Below are positions 39,601-52,600 of a stretch of DNA of 64,000 bases, in pieces. The stretch spans positions 2,108,001 through 2,172,000 of the forward strand of contig JAZARR010000146.1 of NCBI GenBank assembly GCA_037389465.1, in the 5' to 3' direction. The notes beneath the pieces were generated by a model that ran no database searches, was not told the origin of the DNA, and saw only the letters and a list, made by a program, of their open reading frames with translations. The translations under genes and the position numbers were made by a program. This stretch comes from Baylisascaris procyonis. Its lineage: Eukaryota; Nematoda; Chromadorea; Rhabditida; Ascarididae. Within the stretch, counting starts at the first letter, position 1. Every line of letters begins with the position of its first letter.

Positions 39601-42600
39601 CGAAATTTGCGTTTGAAGTCCTTGTCACCCGTTATATGTAGCTGTTAGGAATCTCTTTCGATTACTTAGAGATACGACATGAAATAATATGCATAAGAGA
39701 ATAGAAAAGTATGTGATCTTTGCCGAACAAATTGTATAGAAATGCTGACTGAATGTAGAACCTAAGCGGGAGCATTAGCATGAGAGTTTTTCCACATTTT
39801 TGGTTACTGAATGTTTTTATGCGTTGTTGCTAATTTGTGAAGCGCGCCTTAGCGAGATTGTTCCTCTATGAGTGTGGATGTGTATGTCTATCTGCTTTAA
39901 AGTAGTCTGAACTTGGGAGACAGTAAAACTAGAGCCGCAAATTTTGGTGGGCGTATTTTGACATTTCGCGCTAGCATTCGAATTTTCCTATAAGTTGGCT
40001 AAGATGTAAACTCATGCATGTCTAAATATTAGCATACGTTTTGTAGCCGATTAGATGTTTATTTTATGCCATACGGGTCATGAAAAAAACCAAACCTTTT
40101 ATAGAATGTTTGTAAAATCTGTAGGGCGAGATAAATGCACAATCGTTTTACTACTCGTTCAGAGTCGATGAATTGGGTCACTTTGATGAATGTAATTTTA
40201 CAAGCGCATATTATGTCAGCTCTTCCATTAAATTTTTCCATTTGAAGTTTTTTATCAAAGCTCAATAAATGATGAATCAATATTCCGTCGTTACTGAAGA
40301 ATGCTTTCTTTTGAAGCAATTACTTAATATAGGCTTTATAGTTAAAACAACTATGCATCGGCGTTTACTAGCGTGATCTCTAAAAGCTGGCAGCTTCTGA
40401 AACCATTCTCATGTCTATTTTGAAGATAAATCCAAGGCTTTGAATTTGACTTTAAGAGGGTTTTGAAACATAAGAACTTTAGTCCGGCTGTAATTGATCT
40501 TTGTCTGAACTTTGCCGTGAATTTCAAATTTACTGCTTTGCATCAGTGCATCTATGAATCACGAAACTTTTTTTTTCCGCTTCTGCTACATATTGGTCTC
40601 TTATTTCCTTTATTCATCTTCCCTCACAAGCATTCTCGCATTTTCGTATACTATAAGAAATTCATTAATGAGCATGTTAGACATCCTGATCTACAGGGGC
40701 AGCCAATTGAAATATAATACAGGCGAGTGCAATCAACCGAATAATGTTTGCTGATCATAATAGTTAAAAAAGAGTTTCTCATACTTACCCTAAATTGTTC
40801 GTCCACTCACAAATATGATGTTTGATAATGACGGAAATAATTTCAGACTTCATCCATAGGTCAATCAATAAAATTATACGTGTACCCATAAAAGTGCCTT
40901 TAAACTTCGGTTTATTTACATAGGGGTATGGCAAACGATACAAGTGAAACGTTATGTAAAGTTTTCGTGAATTCTTTTGAAAAGGGACAAAATCCTCCGC
41001 AGAAGTATGATTTAAAGAATCGTTTCGCAACCGGTTGACGACTACTGAACAGCTTTAAGCCGGCGCCGACTGAAAAGAATTTTTTTTTCTTTTGTCAAAT
41101 ATATCTTTGTTCACTCTTAGAAATAATATTTCGTCCGAAATATTTTCAAGCTTGATTTTGCAACCATTGTTCGTATGGGATTTTATTTTTGGTCGTTTTT
41201 ATCGAGGTCCTATTCTTCTTTATGAATTGAATCGTGTTGCACTCTTGATAATTGCTAACTCGAAAATGAATTCAAATATGATAAACCAGAAATGGCATCA
41301 TTCTATAGGTGAACATCAAACATCTTTGAAGAAGCCCATCGTATAGGTGAACGACTTATGAACTGAAAAAACTTGATCTCAAAAATTGACTATGGATTTC
41401 ATTTTGTAAACTTATCAAGTAAACGCATACAACTTATCATAGTGATTCACAAGAACGTTGATTATAGATATTAATGCTCCTGTAAGTAACCGTTGTACAA
41501 AGATATATTCCAACTAACCATCATCACAATTCATAGCGCTTTTATAGCAGAAGAATGAATCATGAGAACGAGAAATGTATAGTGAAAGACAAACGTTAAA
41601 TAGTATTATAAAAGAAACAAATGAACTTTTGAACTTTGCGATTTAAAAGAGATTGCGATGAAATTTTCAACAATGTAAAACTTTTTTTTTGAGCAACGAA
41701 TTAAGGTTCTGGGAGGAAGTTAGAAAGAGCAAAACATTGAGAGGTCTAAATCACCTTTTCTAAGGAATATTTTCTGCAAACATCAAATTTGCATTTAAAA
41801 CAAAGCAAATACGAATTGCAGCAACATTGCTGATGCTTTACTCGTTCTGCAGCAGCGTGACGTTTCGCACATGACGCTGATTTCTAAACTACCGCATTTC
41901 TTCGTCGATGATCTCCGGGAGTAGTGGCATTCACAGTTTTATACACTTGTGGTGAAAGCGTACTGCGCATTGAGAAGGGGTCTTAAGGCATTCACAAATT
42001 AAGAACCGATATACAGATTCAGCAGAAAATGGGGATAATTGGAAGAGAGATGAGGGAGGGAGGGTGGGGAATTATATCCAACACAAAATAGTTCGATACA
42101 TGTCTTTCGAGGAATCTTCATTCTCCTGCTGTTAATATTTGTTGCTTTCTAAATTTGTGAGCAGTTTTCCACGCTCAGCATGTATGCTGCATAACGGCCT
42201 CAGTATGTGCGGGATTTTGTTGCAGGTGGGAACGTTGTGGTTGAAAGTGGCGCTTAGCTTTTACGACTTACTGAAGCAAGTGAAAATTTTATGACGGCTT
42301 ATAGAGAAGACGATTATCAACTAATCAAGTATACCTGCAAAATTGCTTTCAGAATGCTCAAAAAATAGTGTGTTTGGCAGTAGCGTTATTTAACCTAGAG
42401 CCGTTAGCGCTTCGCACTTATATGGACGAAATCTCGAAGATCAACAAAGCGATATTTTCTTTTGCTCGATGTAACCGTGATATTAAAGCAAATATAATAC
42501 GTTTTTTCTGAGGACGCAATTGCGTGGTCGCTATTGTCTGACTGACAAGCTGGTAGTAGTGTAGATGCACTATTTACAGTGCGATTCTCTCTCTTATCAC

Positions 42601-44324
42601 TGAACATTGTCACAATCGATTGATGAAACAATTTAGGTGGTGTGTGTACCGACAAAAAGGTGCAATGAGCTAGACGATCAAGTGTCGCGTCGCATGCCAT
42701 ATTCAGTAACACTCAAAGTAAGTTGCTAATCGTTGCAATTTATTTGTTTTTTGTTGATAAAAATGAACCCCCTCATACCTGCAATCGTATACTGAGTGGC
42801 ATTTCGCCAACGTATTTAGTTCGGCTCAAGCGCCAAGAATGTGATTTAATTTTCCCGATACTAGCCGAAGAGATGATGTGTTTATTTTCAGCGAAACTGG
42901 TATCCGCTGAAGTTTTCACGTGACGACAATTAGTGTGTCTTAGATAGATAGTGCTCATTTGTGGATCACTTCCTTTCTAACTAATATACTGTCTACTGCC
43001 ACAATGCGGCCATTCGAAAGTAGCGAGCGCACTCATTTAAACCCTAATAACAATAATATCAAAAAGAACGTTGTTTGTTTGTTATCCTTTTTTTATGTTG
43101 TCTCTAATTTTTTCCACTGTTTCTTCTCGAAACAAATTATACGGAAGCCTACGAGTGACAGTTTGAAGGCAATAAAGTATGAGAAAGTGGCAAATAAATT
43201 TTTATTGTACGAAATAAATAAAATTTAATGGCAACTCCAGTTAAGATAAAATTCAGATACCACGACATTTACTGCCACTGAGATGTCTCGAACAGATAAG
43301 ACAGCGCAAATGCCCATCATCAAATGAAAGTTTTTTACTGGCACTGTAATTTCTATACATCAACTAAGAATTGCGGCAATATCGTTGCTGAATGAAACAA
43401 TGAAAGTTGGAAAACGGAGAAACCGATCGACATCGGCAACTATGGTCGAAAGTAGTTGAAAAAGCGCAAATTAACCGAAATCAGTTTTAAATGGCAAAAC
43501 GTTCCTGCTAACACGAGTATCAGCGGTCATGCCTTTCAGAAATTCGAAAGACTCATGCATCCATTTCTTGAATAAATTCGCGCACTAGTAAGGATATTTC
43601 AGGAATATCTCTTAATAAAATTCCCAAAGATTTATATTTCAAGAACTCGATCGTGTATTTAATTTAGCCTTCATTCGCTGTTATCAGTTATCAGTTATCT
43701 TGTTTGGAGCCGAAACCAAGCCGATAAAATTTAGATTCCACTCTCCCTTAGGTTTTTCCTTTTGTCCTTGATTCGGATTCCTCGTAAACGAGCTACTTTT
43801 GAATTATTTCGTGCTCAATTTCGAGAAATGAGACGAGGTAAATAATTCTGCAATTCGCTCATGAAATAGACTACTGACCGATTTATTTTTTCAACAAACT
43901 GATGCCGTTTTCTATGATTCGATAAGAAAACGAAGGAAAAACTTCGTTGCAATGTGATGTGCAGATGAAGAAGTGCGCAGATATACCGAGGAAACTGCAA
44001 TTCTCAGGTGACTTGTAGAGCAGCGTATTATTGACCGTAGCATATGGGGTCGCGTCCATAATATTGTACTTAGAGACTTCTTATAGCTTCTTCAACACTG
44101 CTCTATGTAAGGACTACCTCGATGTCTACTCTGTGGAGCTCAAACAGCGAAGTGAATACTATTTGTATCGGATCGAATTTCTCTGCAAAACCATAGGGAA
44201 ACATTTGGAAAAAAGTTTAATCGAATAGTCACCATGTTTTTCTCTTTTAAACTCAAGAGCTCGAAATATCCTCCTCCAAATGCATATGTTTTTAAATGGC
44301 AATTGTAGTAGTGAAATGTAGAGA

Positions 44325-44356
44325 GGGGAGGAGGGAAGGGGGGTTGGGAGGAGGGG
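44325..44356 (+). other. G-quadruplex-type G-tract
   Basis: Five G runs of 4, 3, 6, 3 and 4 bases are separated by loops of 2-4 bases (AGGA, AA, TT, AGGA). This satisfies the standard four-tract G-quadruplex pattern on the + strand. Confidence 0.75.
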
Positions 44357-44795
44357 AAGGAAAGATGGTGGAGGAAGAGTGGGGAATGCCGAGCGAGAAC
44401 GTTTCAATGAAAAGCTTTCTGTAAGAATGCACAACTAAGTGAAGCGTGGGATGCGTGAAACTGGCAACGTTGATCGCCTATTGATGAATCAATATTCACT
44501 AGGTCAAAACTGAAAATGTTTTTTTCTTACCGCCAACGCTTCACATTTCATTTCTTTAAGCGAATTCACTCACTTTAGAAGGTGCAAACGTATCGATGCA
44601 ATTGATGAAAACTAATGATGGTTTTCAGCAGTAAGTTGTTCTCTTTGTATTTTTCATTTCATTTTTTTTTTTCTCTTTTCGAATTCATTCATTGTTGCAA
44701 AATATAAATAAAAGTGCCCTTTTTATTATTAAACTCAATCATTATATTTCTTCTATGGGTGCGAAGGGGAGTGATATATCGATAAAAATTGGGAG

Positions 44796-44924
<129 letters not shown>

Positions 44925-46762
44925 TTATTGCTCTAGAATATAGTTTTTATGTATTGCTTTAGAATAACGAGTTGTGTTATAGAAGGTGTTGGATTTATTT
45001 CATCGTTCGTTTGGCGTATAAAACGTAGACTTGCTGCTTCTTTTTTGGATATCCTCACTGGTTGGCAAAGTTCACCGCTATGCAGTAGTGTATGCTTCTT
45101 GTTAAGTTATAAGCCAAAAAGCATAGTGTGAGCGGATCGTGTTCACGAAGGTGCTCCTTTCTTGTATTTTCAAATCATCGCTCACATGAGGTGCCGTAAC
45201 GAAAATTCGACAGGATAACACAAATAATCAGTGATGAACTAAAGTGATTTTCTTCTCCGTTCTTCAATCTCGGATTCATCCGTTCTTAATTTAATAATGC
45301 AGTGTTAGCGAGTACTCATCTACGATGAAGAAATTTCATCCGTCTTGATGGGCAGAATTTTATCGATGGGTAGAATATTGCTGAAATTTTGCGACACTTG
45401 TTGTCTTTAATGCAGATGAGCCCGAGTTCAGCAATCGGTCTGTTCAGTTAACTTATGCATAAATTTTGACGTGAGATTCGTTGAAAAAAGATTATACGTA
45501 TCCTCAACTTTACCTGACAGAAAATTGCCAAGTGTTTTCCTTCACCGTCTAAAGTCGGTCGGTAGTCATTGCTGTTTTTGTGTGTTGCAGATTTGCAGCT
45601 CACGAGACCAGATTGACCTACTTAACATTAGGCAGTTAAAGTTTCTAGAAATTTGAAGAAACGAAAACTGAAGATTTTCGCATGCCCTATTTTGTTTAGT
45701 TTGCGGAGTGAACATTTTATTGAAATAAAGTTTGTGCTTGATTAAATAATCGTGGTTTCCTCGTTAAGTACATATGAATCCAGTCGATTCCTCATAGATG
45801 AAACTGTAGAAGTCGCATATAGCGCTTGCTACCTTGATTCAATTCTTTTCTTCAATGTTTACATTCCCTTTTGTGTTGTCAAAGCATTTCCTTCCTCTGA
45901 GATTCTTTTGAGTGAACCGAACACAGCATCAAAACCGCTAACTACAATTTATTACTGATTTCATATCGCAGCACACAATGGAAAAGAAATTTCCTGAAGA
46001 ATATTCTAACTGCTCGCAAGTGATAAAAGATATTGCGAAAATATGTGCAAACTTGATGCAGAGCACTGAATCCAAGAGAATGCATGTACACTATAGAGTC
46101 CACGCAGAGCTGACTTCTTGGAGATGCATTTTAGGAGTAATTTATAAGTAAAATGAAAGCTAGCAGTAGCTAAAGTTTAAGAAATGATCACCGAAAGGGT
46201 TTTCGGCCGAATAAATTCCCATCTATACCTTACACTCTATCGGCGGTATTCAATAGCTTTCTGCTTACATTTAAGTAATTCGAAGTTAGTTATTTGTCTC
46301 AAATGATTTCTGATGTGATGTTTTCTTATGCATCTCATAATATTATATAAGACAATCATGCTGATTTTAATCGTTGAATGGATTTATAGAAATAGGCTAT
46401 ATGAATGAAATGTTCAAGTATGGAGCAAACGGTTTAAATTTACGTTCAAATATGAAGCAACTCTTCGATATTCTAGAACAACATCACTGTAAACATTTTA
46501 TTGAATAGGATGGAGACAAATGCAGGCGAATACGCTCACGAATAGTTAGCAGCAGACGCACATTGATGTAGCTTTCAAAAGAAGCATCCCCATCACGAAT
46601 GGGCAACGCATGTTAATGGCAACGTTTGCGCATACGTTCCTTCGAAGTTGTTGTGCTGTGTTGTTGCTCTACTGTACTCGTTTATATCGTAATGGGTCAT
46701 GCGCTATCAGCCGAGTAAGCATTTTCAATGTCCCCAAACCTAACGGCCTCTACTACTTCCAA

Positions 46763-46784
46763 CCCCCCCCCCTTCCCTCTCCCC
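46763..46784. repeat. C-rich tract
   Basis: Ten consecutive C followed by CCC and CCCC runs separated by T-containing spacers. The minus strand could form a G-quadruplex or this may simply be low complexity. Confidence 0.6.
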
Positions 46785-49628
46785 TATCGACCCCTGATCT
46801 GTTCTATGATACTATTCCTGCTACAGTGCAATTTATAATCAGTGGATCAATATTGCTAGTTTCATACAGCATTAGGACTCATTCTAAAAAACTAATATTG
46901 TGTGAGATTAATCCAAAATTATTCCTTATCCTAACTAAACAGTTTCTTCAGCTCTCGTTAAACTTGATATTTGCAGTTTTAGCACACTTCAATTACGCTG
47001 CTTAGGTTGAGGAATCGAAATAGCCAAAAAGCACTATTAATCAACTTGAAAATTTGTGCCGTTGTGCTACTGCTCCCATTGTTCGATGCTAGATGGAGTT
47101 GGATCGAGATCCGACAATCTCTCCACATCCTGGCTCTACGAGTATCTCCTCTCATATCCCCCTGCCAATTCCAGAGAAAATGTGACGTTGGAATATGCTG
47201 AACATTTATTCGTTTCGAGTCATTTTTGTATCCTAGATGCACTGAATCGTCTATTGTAGCGTCTAGCTAAGCCATCCGTTCTCTCGAGTGTGTTACCTCT
47301 CTAGAACGACAATGGTGATCGCGGCGAAATCTGTAAGTGCTTGAAACAAATCAATCGATAAACGCCACAATGTGCATGCTGCAGTCCTTCAATGCCGCTG
47401 GCCATAATGTGCATTTCGACAACAGGAAAGAAATTTGCCCCATCTTCAGTAGACACAATTTTTGTGACCATATGAAAGCACCCTATAAGCTTCAACCGGC
47501 TAAGGCTTCAAATATATGAACTTCCTTAGCTGAAATTGACTCTAAGCCGATCAGGCTGAATTTTCAAATAGCTGAAATTTACAGCCTGCCCAATTTGCAT
47601 AGGTACAGCGTAATACATCAGGGGCACTAGAAGTCCTCTATAAAATTTCTTCACTTATTTGTGTAATGAATTGTTAGAATCACAATTCCCGAGTGTACTT
47701 CGAATATCGCTTATCAATATGCTCTGACTCAATAGTGTGGTGATGATTCTCAAAAAATGTGGAATATGTGGTCATTACAAAAATATCAATTCTTCGTTTC
47801 ATGTTCTCGACCAATAATTAATAATGCTTGTGAAATTTGACTGCTCATATACGATTTATCTCATTTCCTCATTAATCGTATCCTATTTCATCAAATAAGA
47901 TGACTACAAATAATCCTATCATCTCTATCTTCTTTATCCTTGAAGATTTAATATCTAAAATATTTCTCATAATAGGCATTGCACCAATCACATTATTTAA
48001 AAAAAAAAAACTTCATCATTAAACGATGTATGAAAATGTTTGAAAAGTAAACATTAGCGTATAGAGTTGTCTCATAAATTTCTATATCTAAATAAATTTT
48101 TAGTGGTGTTTTTTCGATTGGTTTACTCATATGAACGATTGATTGTTTTATCTCTTTCTTGATCAGAAACAAAATATGCGCCGTATATTTTGCTCAATGC
48201 TGTTCACTTGTGCATTCTCATTGTTCATTTCCTCCTCATTGCAACGTTAATCAGTTGAATGTCTCTTTGTTTTAATGCTTGCAAAAAGATCAAAAAACCA
48301 ACTGTATCGTTTTTCAGAACTATCAACCGTTTGTAAACAGGAATTTACTTTCTGAACCAAACTGTTCTCAGCGATCACTTGCAATTCTTTGTATTAGAAA
48401 TTCTTTTGTTGTTCATATTTTACGCCTCTTTAATTGTAAAGAATTCCAGAGAGCCTTCTTTTAAGATGTATGCTTCGTGCAAAAAAATTTTCTATTCATT
48501 TGACGGAATTATTATCGCATATGAGAGTTTTCACATAAAAATATATCTGTATGATGCTTTTCATGACGCGTTGTCTATCATCAGTTCTCTTTGTTTAGCA
48601 ATGAAGATGGAATTCGTTTTTCTAAATTGATTACATCTATTACACAATTCGAATGACAGTGATAGACAATAATCGAAAACATTATTTATTTATTATTTTT
48701 GAATTTGTTCGACTTTAGTTTACGAATATGATTTTAATAATGCGCATTTATTATCACATTCCTCAGTGATAATCCATTGGGACGCAAATGGAATATATTT
48801 GAGTAAATTAGCTTTGATTATTCCATAGCACAACGTATTTATTGCATAATGTGGTTATTTGCATAATATGAGCACTACATGGTAGATTTTAAAATTACAC
48901 ATTTATTGTTTTACTATTAGCCTGTAATAAATTTGCTTCATTTAACAAACATTCAATGTGATGCTTAGATTAGATGAAGTTAGCGCCAACAAAATTATTC
49001 AAATATTCGGATGAAATCCTTTTTCTCTAACTATTATTCTTAAAAAAAAAGCTCAAATTTCATTGTTTTGAAAGTACGACTACTATTAATCGAATAAAAC
49101 TATTTCACCGCGCTCTTAAATCTAAATTTATATTTCGAATGCGCGTATTTGATAGATACCAACTCAACAAGCTGTCGTTTTTTTTATGGTTAAAAAAAAA
49201 TTGAATATACATATTGAGGTCAATTTACTCAAATTTCTAATAATTCATGACTTGTTCCTACCACTTCTGCACCACTTTTTTTTAATGTTTAGAACATGAC
49301 TGTATACACTATCTATAATTAAAATTCCAGTCTATTTGACGGCCTCCTGAAGAACCTTACTGTTCATATGAATTGGTGAAACTTCTGAAAGAGGTAGACT
49401 AATTAATTCCTAGTAGTTCATAGTTCACATACACCTTTGAAATACGATTAGATAATACTGTTATTTGCGTCTGCTTGAAATATCTCTACTTGACCTGTTT
49501 CTTTTCATGCTTGAGTTATTGAGGATGAGTGCTACTCAAATAGGCTTGATAGAAAGAGCAAGATGCATTTATAGGAAAACCTTTTATATTGCATCGATGG
49601 ATCTGTCGATGCTTACATTACTGGGTTT

Positions 49629-49631
49629 CAG
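49629..49631 (+). promoter_or_regulatory. Likely 3' splice (possibly spliced-leader) acceptor of itr-1
   Basis: GGGTTTCAG occurs 40 bases before the ATG at 49672 and would open the first recognisable itr-1 exon. It could accept a spliced leader or join an upstream 5' exon that I cannot identify. Confidence 0.45.
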
Positions 49632-49671
49632 AGCGAGGTACCGTCGTTACATATACCGACGGGGAGACGCG

Positions 49672-52600
49672 ATGCAGCAGAGGAGATTATTTGGAGGGAT
49701 GTCAATGAACATGAGCATTGACGCCTTTCACAACACTTCGCTGCACATCGGAGATGTCGTCTCGTTGTACACAGAGGATCGCAGTCGGCTGATTGACGAA
49801 CGACCAGATGATCGTCTTCTTGCTTTAAAGACGGGCTTCCTTTCGACACTCGGGTAAGCTGATCTTGTACATTGCTGCATACTAAACTGCTATGATTTCG
49901 AAACCTTCCTCATAAAATACGAACGTGGCGCAATCCTCACATAGATCGCAAAGTAACATCGATATTTGCGGAATGTTGGCCCACTGAACTCAAAATATTT
50001 TAATACATCGTCGTCTTGTTCTCTACTCAAATCCCATGAACCTTTCAGTTGTGCATTTCTGGATTTGTCTTATCACCTGCCTATTACTTTTTGTCTCTTT
50101 CATGCTGCATTTATTTCAGCCTCGTCGACGACCGATGTATCGTTGAAATTGGTGACGGTGGACCTGAATCACCCCCAAAAAAATTCCGAGGTATATTACT
50201 GGAGGTATACTGTTCGAAGTGCTCTCTTCAGCATTCACTCAGCACTCCCAATACTGGAAAACAGCAAGAGCTGCTCGTTCCATTACGCTGGTCGTACGGA
50301 TCAGTGTTGTCCCTCCTTTTCAAATGGTTTTAATAAAGCGTAGAAGGTAATGAATATCTCAACGTTTTCAGACTGTCTATTCCGTATCTGTCCGATCAAT
50401 CGATATGCGGCACAAAAGCAATACTGGACGGAGCAAAAGAAGTTCCAACTCGGTGATTCCGTATTCGAAGAAGATATGCTAAAGAAATTGAAGAATGCAG
50501 CAGACAAAGAAAAAGAGCAAAACGATATGGAATATCGCAAAATGTTGGGCGTTACAGTGCAATACGGTGGCACAATTCAGGTTAGAGTTAACTTTTTGGC
50601 TTCAGTAATTCAGCAACAAGCAGCGAACCGCGTCATCGAGTAAAGAAATAGTTCAACTTTAAAACGTTTGCGACAGCATCAAATCCAACCAACAAACTCG
50701 TCAGCAGGAGGGTTCTACTATTAATTAAATTAGCTAAATACGCTTTTTAATTCATCAATGTCTGATGCTGACTGCGAATTACGTGATGAATATTTACGAA
50801 ATAGTCACAACAAATAAAGAGAACGGATGATGCGGATACGCTCTAGACCACTCCTTATGCCACATGAGAAACAATCGATGCCGTCACCTATAACAGGAAG
50901 TTTTTCAGCTACTGCATGTAAAATCTGATAAATATCTGACCGTTATGAAGAATTCGCCAGCAAAGCTGGAACGAAATGCAATGAAGGTATACCTGGACAA
51001 GACGGGAAATGAGGGCTCATGGTTCTACGTGGAACCTGTTTATAAACACTCTTTCCTCGGAGACAATGTTGGTTTTGATTCGAAACTCTCTCCTCTTTCA
51101 GTTATTGTTACTTTTAAAGGCTTTTCTCAAAGGTTGAGGAATTATGATGCAATCTGATTCTGAAATCTACTGGATGCATTGTGTTAGAAATATCCAGCTA
51201 TGAAAGGAGTAGATATGCAAAGATGTTACGTTGTTAATAATGATCAAACGAACCTCTCAGACAACTCGTACAACTCTTTGAGACTGTCGAAATGTTTATG
51301 TGAAGTTGACTGAGTGAGGGTCTTATAGAACACTATGTATTGAGGTTCAATAGAAGGGATATCGTCTTTTGCAGCCATGAACTCTGACACCGTACATGCC
51401 GGTAAAAACTAACGTGATGCCTAATTTAGCTTCAACTTCAGTTTTATTATGCACTCACGGACAGAAAATACAAATGTTTCTGCAAAAGGTACTATTTCTA
51501 GAGGACGTGAATTACCACTGGGCCAGGTTGAAGATGAACATAAAATCAGCCAATATTATGCATCAAAATGGATGTGGAATGAAAACGATCGTTAGGATAG
51601 ACAAGAATGGATTCAAAGTCCATTATTCGATGCTTTCATGGCACAAATCCATGCAACGTAGCGTGTTCTTGATTAACAATCGCTTCGCTCAGTACACAGC
51701 AAAAAACGTAATTGGTCACGAGTGTTTGAAGGCATCAAAGAAAATGATCATTAGAATAGATTATTTCAGGTGAACGCTGGTGACCGAGTAAGTTTGGTTC
51801 CATATTCATATGGGTCGACGTCGGTTACAACTGGGCATATCAAGCCACAAATACATCTCTCACAAATGAGGTGTCTTCCTAGATTTTCTTATTCCCTCAC
51901 CTTTGTGGATTATTCCCTTGTGGATTATTTTGTGCTAATTCGTGTTAACCGATTTCAACCTAAGCAACAGAGAAAGAGTTAGTACTAATTACGAAAAAAA
52001 CATGGAGCAGCATGGTAAGAAAGCCGATATGATAGATCGTTTATGTTGCCCTCATTAAACTAGCCAGTTTAACCAATTGCCAACAAACGAAAAATTTTTA
52101 CAGAAAAGACAATACCGCATTCTTGTTCCTCGACCATTCAGCTAATGCCGACTTGTTGCTGTAATTATGTAGCTTAACGGTATTTCCACAAACGCTACAA
52201 GCAGTATACAACTGAGCTGGGGGCTAATTTGACATTACGTGTTAAGGCTTTCCGATCATCCGACCGCCTGCGAAGTTAATTGTCTCAATGAGCTCACCGA
52301 GTGGCAGGTGTTTATGTTCTTACAGTTTGATGAAAACCAGCCGGATATCGTCAAGTCGGTCCGTATTTAATATTCGTTTCTCTTTTCGAATCAATGAAAA
52401 CTGACAAATGCTGCTAAAAGGATTTCTTTCACCTATTATTAACATTACATTTTCGTCCAAGGTACACGATAGCATAAACTCGTGAATAGCAAAAAAAAAA
52501 AAGAAAAGACAAAGCTAAAAGCGCAAAACTGTGCCTCAATCACTCACACCTCACTCTTATGTTATAAGATGCAAGCAGAGAATCGGTAGCAGGAAGTTCA

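Noticed and set aside
46610..47005. Open frame of 131 codons crossing a C-rich tract
   Set aside because: The Pro-rich part comes from the low-complexity tract and no homology was recognised.
51396..51773. Open frame of 125 codons inside itr-1
   Set aside because: It lies in the intron before exon 5 and does not match the receptor or any transposase I know.
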